NCBI GenBank assembly: GCA_034180415.1
Contig: JAXFOK010000059.1
Span: 62,001 to 126,000 of the forward strand
DNA from: CAKMMH01 sp927798255
GTDB lineage: Bacteria > Bdellovibrionota_C > UBA2361 > CAKMMH01
DNA: 64,000 nt
Direction of reading: 5' to 3'
In this document: piece after piece, positions 44,890 to 54,575 of the stretch
How the letters are laid out: every line of letters starts with the position of its first letter
Position numbering within the stretch: position 1 is the stretch's first letter
Notes under the pieces: generated by a model
The model's database searches: none
What the model saw: only the letters and a program-made list of their open reading frames with translations
Told to the model about the DNA's origin: nothing
Made by a program: the position numbers and the translations under genes

Positions 44890-46935
44890 ATGACTCTAAA
44901 AGACTATGAAAAAAACATCATTGAAACCGAAGAAAACATCTTAGAAGATGTGCTAACTACTATTCGCGACAGCAATAAAAATTTTAGTGAAAGATTAGAG
45001 AATGAACAAAAGCGTGCGACTGAGCTTACAAAAGAGCTTGTAAATGCAAAAAATGACGAAGATAAGCAACTCCTTGCATCTGATGAGAGCGTATCTCATA
45101 GTCTTGTTGCCAAAAAATTAGAACAAATTGATATTCTTACTAAGCAATATGAGAAACCATATTTTGCAAGATTTGAATTAGAGGAAGAAATTAAAGGTAA
45201 AAAATCAAAAGTTGAATATAAATTAGGATTTTATGGCAACACTGACTGTAGAATTATCGACTGGAGAAAAGCACCAATTTCAAAATTATACTATGAATAT
45301 AAAGAAGGTGAAGAGTTTTTTGAGGTTATTCAAGGAAAAGAAAGACAAGGTATCGTAACGCTTAAAAATAAATTAGAGATTGAAAATTCAGTTCTAACAA
45401 GAATATCTAGCTCAAAAGGAAATTTTATAAAAAAAGATGGCGTTTGGTCTGAGATGAGTGGCTCATATAGAAGTTATGAGCAAGGTTCAAAAAGCTATCT
45501 TCCAAATGTTATTTCATTAATTACTCCAGAGCAATTTCAGATGATAACAGAAGATGCTAAAACAGCAGTACTTATTCAAGGTGTTGCTGGTTCTGGAAAA
45601 ACTACCGTTGCGCTTCATAGGCTTGCCTGGCTTTTACATGAGGATAATTCAGATTTAAAGAAAGATGAGGTTATTGTTGTCGTACTTCATAATTCATTAA
45701 AATCTTTTATTCTTGAGACGCTTCCTTCTATGGAAGTCCATGATGTAAGGATACTCACTTTTAATGAATGGGCTACAGAATCTATAAAAAATGTTCTTCC
45801 AAATATTTGTTCAAAGCAAGAACATACAGGAAAAACTGCATTAAATATAGCCCCTACTCCATGTCCTCATTCTATATCGCGCGTTAAAAGTTCGATGGCA
45901 ATTTTAAAAGCACTTGAAAGTTATCTTTTAAAGAAAAAATCTCAAAACGAAGATATAAAAGAGCCTCTAGAAGAAATTTTAAATATATTATCTAATTCAG
46001 AAAGTATTATTCAAAGAGATAATACTAAAATGTTATCAAAAGAAATAATAATGCAAGCCTACGAGCGCTCTAAGCAGAATTTTTTTAATTCTCAAATAGA
46101 TTATGTTGATATTCCATTAATTCTAAGAATAATTGAAATTAAGACAAGTGGCGTTTATTTAAAATCAGGATTTGTAGGAAAATATAAGCATATTGTAGTA
46201 GATGAAATACAGGATTTTAGCGCGGTTTCTTTAGCATGTATTATAGGAGGCGTAGAATCAACAAATGATTTAACACTAGTTGGAGATACGGCTCAAAGTA
46301 TAAATGAATCATCTGTATTTCCAGGTTGGGATACGCTAAAAAAAGAATGGAATTTTAGAGATTCGATGTCTAGATATATTAGTTTGACTGTAAGTCATCG
46401 TTCAACGCTTCCTATTATGAAGCTTGCTGATTTTGTTCAAAAGAGAAATATAGTTAAAGAAGGACGTCTTGGGAGAGTGCCTATTTGGTTTAAAGCTTTT
46501 AGAGAACAAAAAGGATTAAAAGCAATCATTAATTGGCTACTTCAAGCAGTTCAAAGATATCCGTCAGCAACTACGTGTGTTATTTGTAGAGATTTGAAAG
46601 AGGCAAAATATGCGTTTTCACTTTTAGAGCCAACATTTGGATCTATTATAAGAATTGGTGATAAAGATAATTTTTCATTTGCTGAAGGAATTATTGTTAC
46701 TGAAGTTTCAGAAATTAAGGGATTAGAGTTTTGTAACGTTGTAATATGGAATCCTACAACGAAATCCTATCCAAATGATGAAATTTCTAGAAATCTTTTA
46801 TATATTGCAATCACGCGTGCAGAGGAGAATTTAAATATCACTACATGGGGACGCCCTACCAGTCTTCTTCCAGACATTCATTCAAAATTAGTAAGAGGTG
46901 TTTTAATAAGCGAAGAAGAAATAGAAGAAGAATAA
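44890..46935 (+). CDS. HelD-like UvrD/Rep-family helicase
   Basis: An SF1 ATPase of 681 residues. An N-terminal coiled region (about 1-90) is followed by the HelD-type motif RIIDWRKAPISKLYYEYK (about 116-133), which in HelD precedes the first helicase domain. Walker A is GVAGSGKTT (231-239). Later come VDEIQDFS (motif II), GDTAQSIN (motif III) and AITRAEENL (motif VI). In Gram-positives HelD rescues stalled RNA polymerase; here a role at RNA polymerase or in repair is inferred. It is a single-gene unit. Confidence 0.87.
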   Translation: MTLKDYEKNIIETEENILEDVLTTIRDSNKNFSERLENEQKRATELTKELVNAKNDEDKQLLASDESVSHSLVAKKLEQIDILTKQYEKPYFARFELEEEIKGKKSKVEYKLGFYGNTDCRIIDWRKAPISKLYYEYKEGEEFFEVIQGKERQGIVTLKNKLEIENSVLTRISSSKGNFIKKDGVWSEMSGSYRSYEQGSKSYLPNVISLITPEQFQMITEDAKTAVLIQGVAGSGKTTVALHRLAWLLHEDNSDLKKDEVIVVVLHNSLKSFILETLPSMEVHDVRILTFNEWATESIKNVLPNICSKQEHTGKTALNIAPTPCPHSISRVKSSMAILKALESYLLKKKSQNEDIKEPLEEILNILSNSESIIQRDNTKMLSKEIIMQAYERSKQNFFNSQIDYVDIPLILRIIEIKTSGVYLKSGFVGKYKHIVVDEIQDFSAVSLACIIGGVESTNDLTLVGDTAQSINESSVFPGWDTLKKEWNFRDSMSRYISLTVSHRSTLPIMKLADFVQKRNIVKEGRLGRVPIWFKAFREQKGLKAIINWLLQAVQRYPSATTCVICRDLKEAKYAFSLLEPTFGSIIRIGDKDNFSFAEGIIVTEVSEIKGLEFCNVVIWNPTTKSYPNDEISRNLLYIAITRAEENLNITTWGRPTSLLPDIHSKLVRGVLISEEEIEEE

Positions 46936-46965
46936 AATTTAAGGAAACTGGCAATGGGGTTCTAA

Positions 46966-47040
46966 GGTCAGGTATCTGGTATCTGACATCAGCTCCTAGC
47001 ATTCAGCTTTCAGTTACCGGCTATCTGATATCTTTCGGGC
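46966..47040. repeat. Degenerate 7-bp periodic repeat, copy 2
   Basis: Units GGTCAGG, TATCTGG, TATCTGA, CATCAGC, TCCTAGC, ATTCAGC, TTTCAGT, TACCGGC, TATCTGA keep a strict 7-base period. The core is YCNGR. It lies directly after the HelD-like gene and before the hairpin-element cluster. Confidence 0.8.
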
Positions 47041-47109
47041 ACCCTTTCAAGGTGCGTTTGTGGTGGTGCATCATACAACCAAGTGAAAGGAAAAAATGCC
47101 CCCCACTAT

Positions 47110-47234
47110 AAAAATTGGCAAGGCACGGAAAATGTAAGGCATTTGAGGGGACAAAAGCGGAAGCGTACTTTCGTACGGTGAGCATTTTGTCTCCCTCAAA
47201 TAACGCAGCATTTTCCGATGCATCGCCAATTTTT
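47110..47234. repeat. GATGCATC hairpin element, copy C1
   Basis: Outer arms AAAAATTGGC (47110-47119) and GCCAATTTTT (47225-47234). Second stem GGAAAATG with CATTTTCC. Third stem GAGGGGACAAAA pairs imperfectly with TTTTGTCTCCCTC, around an apex with GCGTAC/CGTACG. GATGCATC is at 47217-47224. Stems 2 and 3 differ in sequence from those of copies B and C3 but remain paired. Confidence 0.85.
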
Positions 47235-47296
47235 TTAAGTACAGCGAGTATTGGCTTACGCCAAAATAACGCAGATATTTTTGATGCATCTCAATC
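47235..47296. repeat. GATGCATC hairpin element, copy C2 (right half only)
   Basis: Starts AAGTACAGCGAGTATTGGC and ends with GATGCATC at 47283-47290. It is nearly identical to the right half of C3 and lacks a left half, so it is a truncated or duplicated piece. Confidence 0.75.
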
Positions 47297-47301
47297 ACAT
47301 T

Positions 47302-47430
47302 ATAAAAATTGGCGAGGCGCAAAAATAGCAAGGCATTTTGGTGAAGCCAAACGGAGGTGTACTTAAGTACAGCGAGTATTGGCTTACATCAAAATAACTC
47401 AGATATTTTTGATGCATCGCCAATTTTTAT
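47302..47430. repeat. GATGCATC hairpin element, copy C3, abutting mutL
   Basis: Outer arms ATAAAAATTGGC (47302-47313) and GCCAATTTTTAT (47419-47430) are perfect. The right arm covers the mutL stop codon, so the left arm is an inverted copy of the gene's end. The inner stem GGTGAAGCCAA pairs with TTGGCTTACATC and the apex is GTACTTAAGTAC. GATGCATC is at 47411-47418. Confidence 0.87.
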
Positions 47431-49340
47431 CGGTCACGCCCAAACCAACACTCAACTTCTTTTTTAGTAAACTTCCTTATCACAGGCCTACCATGCGGGC
47501 ATGCTGAGCTAAATTCCTCATTATCTAACATTCTAAAAAGTTCTTGTACTTCTTCATTTGAAATTATATGCCCTTGACGAATACTAGCATGACAAGCAAT
47601 TCTTGCTGATATACTACTAATTAAATCATCTGTTAAATTTTGAGCAAGTTCTGGAAGTTCAATATTTGAAATGCTGTGGATTAAATTAACAGTTTTAAAC
47701 TCTCCAATAATTTGAGGTAACGCTCTTATAACGATTGATGTATTTCCAAAGTCCTCAATGTATATTCCGAATTTTTCAAGAAAACTTTTATGATTTAATA
47801 AATATGAAGTTTTAGCTTCTCCAAGCTCAACACTTATTGGAATTAACAAATCTTGCACTGTAATATTATTTTTTAAGAAATCTCTTTTTATTTTATTGTA
47901 ATTTACTCTTTCATGCCCTGCGTGCATATCAACAATATAAAACTCTTCATTATATTCACAAAGAAGATAGCATTTAAAAAGTTGACCAATATATTTTAAA
48001 TTTGAATATTTAAAATTTTCACCTTTAAAATCTTCGTTAAGATCTTCTTCTTTAGAATAATCATTAAATAAATTGATTTGTTTAGCTGATAAATCACTAT
48101 TATTTTGTGTTTTTAAGTTATCAGATTCGTCATAATTAGAACTATAAGTATTATTATAATAGCCACTAAATGAGTTATTATTATAATTATATGAATTATC
48201 GTATGATTTATTATTTACATAACTAGGACTATATGAAAAATCTTTTATAGGTTCATAATTTGCAGTATCAACTACACCGTTAAATTTAGAAGTAGCATTA
48301 TCAATAGCATGCATAACAAAAGAGAATACTGCTGATTCATTTGTAAACCTAACTTCCATTTTTTGAGGGTGAACATTTACATCGACAAGATGAGGTGCTA
48401 TTTCTAAGTCTAAAAATCCAACTGGTATTTCATTGTTTTTAAGAGTATTTTTAAAGCCTTCTTTTACTGCTTTTAAAAGCATTTTTGAAACGACGAGTCT
48501 TTTATTGACTAAAATTATAAATGAACCGATATCAGATTTTGCAAGCGCAGGGTGAGCAACAATTCCTTTTGCGCTAAGGTCTGAAATCTTACTATCAAAT
48601 TTTACGATTGTTCCTTGGTATAAATCACCTGCTCTTTTAAAGACATCATCTCTTTTTGCAAAAATTAATGAATCTTTAGAATCAATAAATAAACTTACTC
48701 TAATTTGCGGGTAAGCAAGTACCATTGCCCTTATCCAATTTTTTATTTTAAGAGATTCAGTGCGTGGTTGTTTTAAAAACTTTTTTCTTGCAGGAACATT
48801 GTAAAAAAGATTTCTAACTTCAATATCAGTACCAATATTTCCCGAGGTATTTTGAACAGAAATTAATTTTCCACCATTTATTAAGACTTGAGTTGCAACT
48901 TGTGAATCGGCGCTTCTTGTTTTCATTTTAACTTTTGAAACTGCTGCAATTGAAGCTAGTGCTTCACCACGAAATCCCATTGTCATAATATTATCTAAAT
49001 CTGTTACTTTATTAATTTTTGATGTTGCGTGTCTTGTAAAAGAATTAACTGCATCGTCTTTTGACATACCAGAACCATTATCTACGACTCTTATGAGGCT
49101 ACTACCTCCCTCTTCAATATAAACGCTAATTTCTGTAGCTCCAGCATCAACTGCGTTATCGACTAGTTCTCTAACTACAGAATCAGGCCTTTGAACGACT
49201 TCTCCTGCTGCAATACAATTAATAACAAAATCATCAAGTAATTTAATTTTATTATTACTTGAATTATTGATATCTGATTCCTCTATTTGACCATAATTTT
49301 CAAGAGAGTTCTCTACTACATTTATATTTTCATCATTCAT
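47427..49340 (-). CDS. mutL: DNA mismatch repair protein MutL
   Basis: A GHKL ATPase and nicking endonuclease of 637 residues. The N-terminal ATPase has ELVDNAVDAGA (usually ELvENslDA), DNGSGM and TRHATSKI, and GFRGEALASI. An Asn/Tyr/Ser-rich linker (about 355-430) joins the C-terminal endonuclease domain, which has DMHAGHERV (the DQHAxxE metal motif with Q replaced by M), ACHASIRQG and CPHGRP, so it should be a nicking MutL as in bacteria lacking MutH. The start overlaps the htrA stop by ATGA. The stop lies in a hairpin element. Confidence 0.96.
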   Translation of the reverse strand: MNDENINVVENSLENYGQIEESDINNSSNNKIKLLDDFVINCIAAGEVVQRPDSVVRELVDNAVDAGATEISVYIEEGGSSLIRVVDNGSGMSKDDAVNSFTRHATSKINKVTDLDNIMTMGFRGEALASIAAVSKVKMKTRSADSQVATQVLINGGKLISVQNTSGNIGTDIEVRNLFYNVPARKKFLKQPRTESLKIKNWIRAMVLAYPQIRVSLFIDSKDSLIFAKRDDVFKRAGDLYQGTIVKFDSKISDLSAKGIVAHPALAKSDIGSFIILVNKRLVVSKMLLKAVKEGFKNTLKNNEIPVGFLDLEIAPHLVDVNVHPQKMEVRFTNESAVFSFVMHAIDNATSKFNGVVDTANYEPIKDFSYSPSYVNNKSYDNSYNYNNNSFSGYYNNTYSSNYDESDNLKTQNNSDLSAKQINLFNDYSKEEDLNEDFKGENFKYSNLKYIGQLFKCYLLCEYNEEFYIVDMHAGHERVNYNKIKRDFLKNNITVQDLLIPISVELGEAKTSYLLNHKSFLEKFGIYIEDFGNTSIVIRALPQIIGEFKTVNLIHSISNIELPELAQNLTDDLISSISARIACHASIRQGHIISNEEVQELFRMLDNEEFSSACPHGRPVIRKFTKKEVECWFGRDR

Positions 49341-50461
49341 TTTAATAAAGCCTTAACTTTAACTACTCTATCTTCTGCGTATATAGAACCTCTTTTTAAA
49401 ACAATTTTTAATTCCTTAGTAGTACCTGCCTTAGCGACAATCTCATCAACTTGTTCTTTATTATACACTCTAACGCCATCAATTGAATATATCAAATCGG
49501 CTTTAGAAAAATCTCTTATAAAACCTCTTGTAAATCTATCTTTTATTTCAATTTCTGCTGGATATGCTAGTCCTACAAGTGGACTTTGCTTTTCAACTCT
49601 TTGAATCATAACTCCTTGACTTGTATCAACCATAACAAGTCCTAAATCAGGTCGTGATACTTTTCCCGTGTTTATTAATTCAGGTAAAATTCTTCTTAAA
49701 TAATTTACAGGAATTGCAAAACCGATACCGGCAGAATCCCCAGAGCTACTTAAAATTGCGGTATTTAATCCTATAATTCTTCCTCCCATATCAATAAGAG
49801 GGCCTCCTGAATTTCCCGGATTAATTGAAGCATCTGTTTGGATAAGCCCTTTCATTAAAAAATTGTTAGGATTTCTAACAGTTCTATTTAAATTTGATAT
49901 TACACCAGTAGTAAGTGTTTTACTTAAACCAAAAGGGTTACCAATTGCAATTACTTTTTGACCAACTTCAAGAGTACTTGAATCACCTAAAGATATGGCT
50001 TTAATAGTTGTTGGATATTTTATCATCTGTAAAACTGCAATATCATATTCATTGTCATAACCTATAAGTTTTGCTCTTGTTTTTTCTTTTTCATTAATTG
50101 TAATTATAAGGTCGCTTGCATTTTGAATTACATGAAGATTTGTTAAAACAATTCCTTTTTTGCTATCAATAATAACACCAGATCCAGAGCCTTCTTTTCG
50201 TTCTTGTCCCATAAACATATCAAATGGATCTTGAGATATAGTAAGAGTGCTTATAAACACAACTGAATCTTTACAAGCTTTATAAATATTTATTGTTCTT
50301 AATTCTTCTTCTGAACGAGGTGCTTTTAAATCTGATGAAATTGCATTGTCACATAAAAAAAGTAAATTGACAAACAATAAAAAAAATAAAAATAATATCT
50401 TTTTTACATATATTTGTTTGTTATGCATTTTTACTTTTAATGATTTAACTTCTAATCTCAT
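49337..50461 (-). CDS. degQ: HtrA/Deg family serine protease
   Basis: A periplasmic quality-control protease of 374 residues. A membrane-targeting helix (about 20-42) precedes a trypsin-like domain with the triad His110 (TNLHVI), Asp140 (NEYDIAVL) and Ser218 (NPGNSGGPL). One PDZ domain follows (about 270-370), fewer than the two of DegP, so DegS-like or HhoA-like architecture. The N-terminus has two Met choices (1 and 12), and the first is backed by AAAGG. Its TGA overlaps the mutL ATG. The gene lies 24 bases after spoT. Confidence 0.93.
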   Translation of the reverse strand: MRLEVKSLKVKMHNKQIYVKKILFLFFLLFVNLLFLCDNAISSDLKAPRSEEELRTINIYKACKDSVVFISTLTISQDPFDMFMGQERKEGSGSGVIIDSKKGIVLTNLHVIQNASDLIITINEKEKTRAKLIGYDNEYDIAVLQMIKYPTTIKAISLGDSSTLEVGQKVIAIGNPFGLSKTLTTGVISNLNRTVRNPNNFLMKGLIQTDASINPGNSGGPLIDMGGRIIGLNTAILSSSGDSAGIGFAIPVNYLRRILPELINTGKVSRPDLGLVMVDTSQGVMIQRVEKQSPLVGLAYPAEIEIKDRFTRGFIRDFSKADLIYSIDGVRVYNKEQVDEIVAKAGTTKELKIVLKRGSIYAEDRVVKVKALLK

Positions 50462-50485
50462 TTTATTTACCTTTAAAATTTTTAA

Positions 50486-52678
50486 TTATTTACCACTAGA
50501 ATTATCACTACTTGAATCATAATGTATTCTCTCGACTCTAGTTACACCATTTACTTTTTGAAGAGATTTTATAATCTTATCTAATTGTTTTGCACTTTTT
50601 ATATTTATTTCAAAAATTGTTTTTGCTTTTGCAAAATCATCAACTTTTGCTGAAGCGTTAAAAATGTTTGCATTGTTTTCCGAAATTACTTTACTTAAAT
50701 CACCAAAAAGTCCTATTCTATCTTGGCTATAAATAGCAATTTTAATATTCTTACTTGAGCTTTCTTCATTGTCCCAGCTTACATCAACTCTTCTTTCAGG
50801 ATCTAATCTTGTGACTTCAGGACATAGCGCATTATGAACAATAATTCCTCTTCCTCTACTTATAAAACCAACAATTTTATCTCCAGGAAGCGGGTCGCAA
50901 CATTTGGCAAAATTTACTACCACATTATCAAGCGCCCCTACTTTTATACCAGCTTTCTTTTTTGTTACTGGGTTAGTAGCTCTTTTTAATATTTTACTAA
51001 TTGTAGATTCATTTTGAAATTCTTTAACTTTATTTTCAGCTTTTAAGATTTCATTTTCTGGAATTAATTTTGAGATTATTTCATTTAAATTAGCTTTACC
51101 AAAACCAAGTTGATAAAAAAGCTCACCTTCTGATTTAAAACCAATTGATTTTGCAACTTCTAAAAGTTTACCCGATTTATTAAATTTATTAATATTTGCG
51201 TTATATTTTCTAAGTTCTCTAGTTAAAATATCATTTCCTATGATTAACGCTCTTGCACGTTCTTCTGTTCTTAAAAATACTTTGATACGTTGTCTAGCTT
51301 TTGAAGATTTTACAAAGAATAACCAATCTCTATTTGGCATTTGATTTTTAGCACACTGCACTTCAACAACATCACCATTTTGAAGTTTGTGACTAAGTGG
51401 TACTATTCCTCCATTAACTTTAGCACCTATTATAGTATTTCCCACATCAGAGTGAATTGCATAAGCAAAATCAACAGGAGTTGCTTCAAATGGAAGTCGT
51501 ATTAAATCCCCCTTAGGAGTAAAAACAAAGAGCTCCTCAGGGAAAAGTTCTGATTTAACAGATTGAATAAATTCATCTGGATTTTTTAAATACTGCTGAG
51601 TTTCTACTAAAGATTTAACCCATTGAAGATCAAATGTGGAGCTTCCCTTTTTTTCTTTATACTTCCAATGGGCTGCGATACCTTCCTCTGCAACTTTATC
51701 CATATCTTCCGTTCTAACCTGAAGTTCTATTTTTTGCCCAAGAGGCCCCATAACAAGTGTGTGAAGCGATTGATACATATTAGGTTTAGGCATTGCTATA
51801 TAGTCTTTAATACGCCCTGGAATTGGTGCCCATTTAGAGTGGATAATACCTAATGTTTCGTAACATTCTTTAATTGAAGAAACTATTATTCTAAAACCTA
51901 TTAAATCTTTAATTTCAGCAAATGTGATGTTTTTTTGTTCCATTTTCGTAGCAAGTGAAGCCATGTTTTTTACACGTCCTTTAATCCTTGCATTAATATG
52001 ATTTTCATCTAAAATTTCTTTAATTTTTTCACAAGTATTTTTTATATATTCTTCTCGCTCAAGCCTTTTTGCGCCAAGTTCTCTTTCAATTTCTTCATAC
52101 AGACTTGGTCTCAAGTATTTTAAACATAAGTCATCTAATTCAGATTTTAGCCAGAAAATACCGAGTCTATTTGCAAGTGGAACATAAATATCTTTTGTTT
52201 CTCTTGAAATTCTTTCTTGCGCTTCTTCATCTTTAAATTCGAGAGTGCGCATATTATGAAGTCTATCGCAAAGTTTTACTAAAATAACACGAATATCCTT
52301 TGCCATAGCAATAAGCATTTTTCTAAAACTTTCTGCTTGAGCTTCTTCTCTTGATTGATAATTTGTTTTTGCAAGTTTTGTAACACCTTCTACGATATCT
52401 GCAATTTGTTCATTAAATTCATCAATAAGTTCTTGTCTAGTAACGTGCTGGTCTTCTATTACATCATGTAAAAGGGCTGCACAAATAGTATCTTCATCTA
52501 ATCTAATTTTACAAATTAAAAGTGCAGTTTGTTCTAAGTGAACAAAATAAGGCTCTCCTGATTTTCTTTTTTGATCTTTATGCTTTTCTCTTGCGAAATT
52601 ATAAGCCTTTTTAACTAATTCTAAATTAGGTGATGGATGATATTCTAGTATTACTTTTGATAAATCTTCAAAACTCAT
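50486..52678 (-). CDS. spoT: Bifunctional (p)ppGpp synthetase/hydrolase (Rel/SpoT)
   Basis: Controls the stringent response. The 730-residue protein begins with an HD hydrolase domain whose LLHDVIED motif (His71, Asp72) is intact. A synthetase domain follows, with RFRIKDYIAMPKPNMYQS-type residues near 275-300 and TEDMDKVAEEGIAAHWKYK. Next come TGS (about 375-440), a zinc-finger-like CCDPLPGD motif and a C-terminal ACT domain (about 655-720). Both activities are expected. It belongs to the row rpoZ-spoT-htrA-mutL on the minus strand; rpoZ next to spoT is a common arrangement. Confidence 0.96.
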   Translation of the reverse strand: MSFEDLSKVILEYHPSPNLELVKKAYNFAREKHKDQKRKSGEPYFVHLEQTALLICKIRLDEDTICAALLHDVIEDQHVTRQELIDEFNEQIADIVEGVTKLAKTNYQSREEAQAESFRKMLIAMAKDIRVILVKLCDRLHNMRTLEFKDEEAQERISRETKDIYVPLANRLGIFWLKSELDDLCLKYLRPSLYEEIERELGAKRLEREEYIKNTCEKIKEILDENHINARIKGRVKNMASLATKMEQKNITFAEIKDLIGFRIIVSSIKECYETLGIIHSKWAPIPGRIKDYIAMPKPNMYQSLHTLVMGPLGQKIELQVRTEDMDKVAEEGIAAHWKYKEKKGSSTFDLQWVKSLVETQQYLKNPDEFIQSVKSELFPEELFVFTPKGDLIRLPFEATPVDFAYAIHSDVGNTIIGAKVNGGIVPLSHKLQNGDVVEVQCAKNQMPNRDWLFFVKSSKARQRIKVFLRTEERARALIIGNDILTRELRKYNANINKFNKSGKLLEVAKSIGFKSEGELFYQLGFGKANLNEIISKLIPENEILKAENKVKEFQNESTISKILKRATNPVTKKKAGIKVGALDNVVVNFAKCCDPLPGDKIVGFISRGRGIIVHNALCPEVTRLDPERRVDVSWDNEESSSKNIKIAIYSQDRIGLFGDLSKVISENNANIFNASAKVDDFAKAKTIFEINIKSAKQLDKIIKSLQKVNGVTRVERIHYDSSSDNSSGK

Positions 52679-52959
52679 AGTAAAAAGCTAAAAAAGCTTG
52701 AAAAGAAAAAACTCATTAAAAAAATACAAAAACACTACAAAGATCGAAACGTCTAATTTATCATTTCAATCTCTACAGAGCTAATAAATAAAAATATCCA
52801 TTTAAGACTAAGAGAAAAACTTTCTAGTCTCATAATATTTTAGATGCTAAAAACACCCGTTTAGTAGCAACAATAATGAATCTTAACTTATTAAAATCTT
52901 TAACTTTATTTACGAAACTACATAAATTAAGCAAATTATAAATTTACTCATTTAGCTAA

Positions 52960-53364
52960 TTAAAAATTCTCATCATCATCTGAATTATCATTTTCAGATT
53001 CATCATATACTAGCTCATCTTCTTTGATATCATCATCATCTTCTTCTTCACTAGCACCTTGAGAGAAATCTTCAAATAAGCTATCTAATGCCTTTCTTGC
53101 TTTTTCTTGTTCAGACTCTGTTACCTTATTTGTAGCTTCTTGTGCCTCAGCCTTTAATCTATCTGCTTCGCATTCTTCTTGAGTTTTAAATCTTACTAAT
53201 CCTGCAGCTACTTCTCTAAGAGCAGTAACAACACTTTTATTATCACATTCATATAAAGGATCAGCTCCCGAAAGAAGTTGTTTTGCTCTTGCTGTTGCAA
53301 GGTGTACTAAACGAAATCTATTTTGTTCTTTATCCAAGCAGTCTTCAATTGTAACTCTAGCCAT
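52960..53364 (-). CDS. rpoZ: RNA polymerase omega subunit
   Basis: The 134-residue protein starts MARVTIEDCLDKEQNRFRLV, the hallmark of RpoZ, and contains TARAKQLLSGADPLYE and VTALREVAAGLVRF. It helps RNA polymerase assemble and contributes to (p)ppGpp binding in some species. After the core (about 70 residues) comes a Glu-rich helix and a strongly acidic tail (about 105-134), longer than usual. It is upstream of spoT on the same strand with a 280-base gap. Confidence 0.96.
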   Translation of the reverse strand: MARVTIEDCLDKEQNRFRLVHLATARAKQLLSGADPLYECDNKSVVTALREVAAGLVRFKTQEECEADRLKAEAQEATNKVTESEQEKARKALDSLFEDFSQGASEEEDDDDIKEDELVYDESENDNSDDDENF

Positions 53365-53519
53365 AAAATGTTTTCCTTTTAATTTTAAGAACTTATACAG
53401 AAATAAAATATAAAATATTTTTTAGAAATATGCAAGATATGTTAAATGGTAATAAATATTACTTGCTTTAATGTAAAAAGTTTAAATGTAACATATTGAA
53501 ATATCAACTATTTTAAATT

Positions 53520-54416
53520 CTAATAATTTTCTTTTTCTTTCTCAAACTGCTCTTTTGAGATTTTACAAATATTATCTAAATCTTTCTTGTAGGTATCAAT
53601 GTTAAAACCAACACCTTTTGAAAGTAAAGGTATTTCTTTTAAACTAACCTCATATCCTTCTGGGCTTCCGATATTTAACTTATGCGCAAGTAAACTTGAG
53701 AGCCTTACTAGAGCTGTTTTTTCTGATATTTCATCTTTTTCAATTGAAGTTTCACAGGGATCTAAATAATGTAAGATTACCTGACAAGTTTTTATTGGAA
53801 AATTCCATTTTTTTGCAAGAAGCGCCCCGACAAGTGAATGTGTAAATCCGAAAACTTCTTGTTCTGCTTCTAAATATGAATATGACTTATCTCTAATGAT
53901 ATCTAAAACTTTTTTATATTCTCTTCTTGTAGTTTCTAAATTTAAAAGTGCTAATTGCCCTAAAGAATGAAGCAGACCAAAAAAGAATACCTCATCTAAA
54001 TAAGATTTTTTTAAAAATGTAGCAATATTTGTTGCGAAGATTGCAGTTGCAATACTATGTTCCCAAACTTTTTCTTGTACATCACTCATATCTTCATACA
54101 TTTTTCTAACAGATGCTGCGTATATGATACCTTTTAGAGTTTTATAACCAATAAGCATTGAAGCTTGATTAATTGTTGATATTTCTCTTGGACGTGCAAA
54201 GATTGCGCTATTTGCAATTCTTAAAATTCTTGTAACAAGTGCAGTATCTTTTGATAAAATATTATTTAGTTTTTCACCCGAAACATTTTCATTTTCAAGA
54301 AGTGAAATTGCTTTCCATGTAATATTTGGCATTGACGGTAAATCTTCAGTTAGTGCCACAACTTCTCGCCAATCATAGTCACTTATATTTGTTTTGAAAA
54401 TTTCATCGTTAGTCAT
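53520..54416 (-). CDS. HDOD domain signalling protein
   Basis: A 298-residue cytosolic protein with an HDOD domain (about 20-220). The HDOD domain resembles HD-type phosphodiesterases but lacks the metal residues; it takes part in signalling in many proteobacteria. Visible segments are LPSMPNITWKAISLLENENV, AILRIANSAIF-type residues near 65 and FGFTHSLVGALLAKKWNFP. No second output domain is present. It lies upstream of rpoZ and may respond to a regulator elsewhere. Confidence 0.88.
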   Translation of the reverse strand: MTNDEIFKTNISDYDWREVVALTEDLPSMPNITWKAISLLENENVSGEKLNNILSKDTALVTRILRIANSAIFARPREISTINQASMLIGYKTLKGIIYAASVRKMYEDMSDVQEKVWEHSIATAIFATNIATFLKKSYLDEVFFFGLLHSLGQLALLNLETTRREYKKVLDIIRDKSYSYLEAEQEVFGFTHSLVGALLAKKWNFPIKTCQVILHYLDPCETSIEKDEISEKTALVRLSSLLAHKLNIGSPEGYEVSLKEIPLLSKGVGFNIDTYKKDLDNICKISKEQFEKEKENY

Positions 54417-54575
54417 ATAACCTAAATAATTATTGTAAAAAAATTAATATTTTACTAACAGCTACATATTTGCAATATCGTAAAATTTATTAAAAAACTT
54501 AAAATATTATTTAATATCTAGAAATAATTAAGTTTTCTTTGATTAAACTAACTTTTAAGAATCGTAGTACACTAT

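Noticed and set aside
46845..47366. Reading frames over the hairpin cluster
   Set aside because: They span the end of the HelD-like gene and the repeats, lack ribosome-binding sites, and give low-complexity products.
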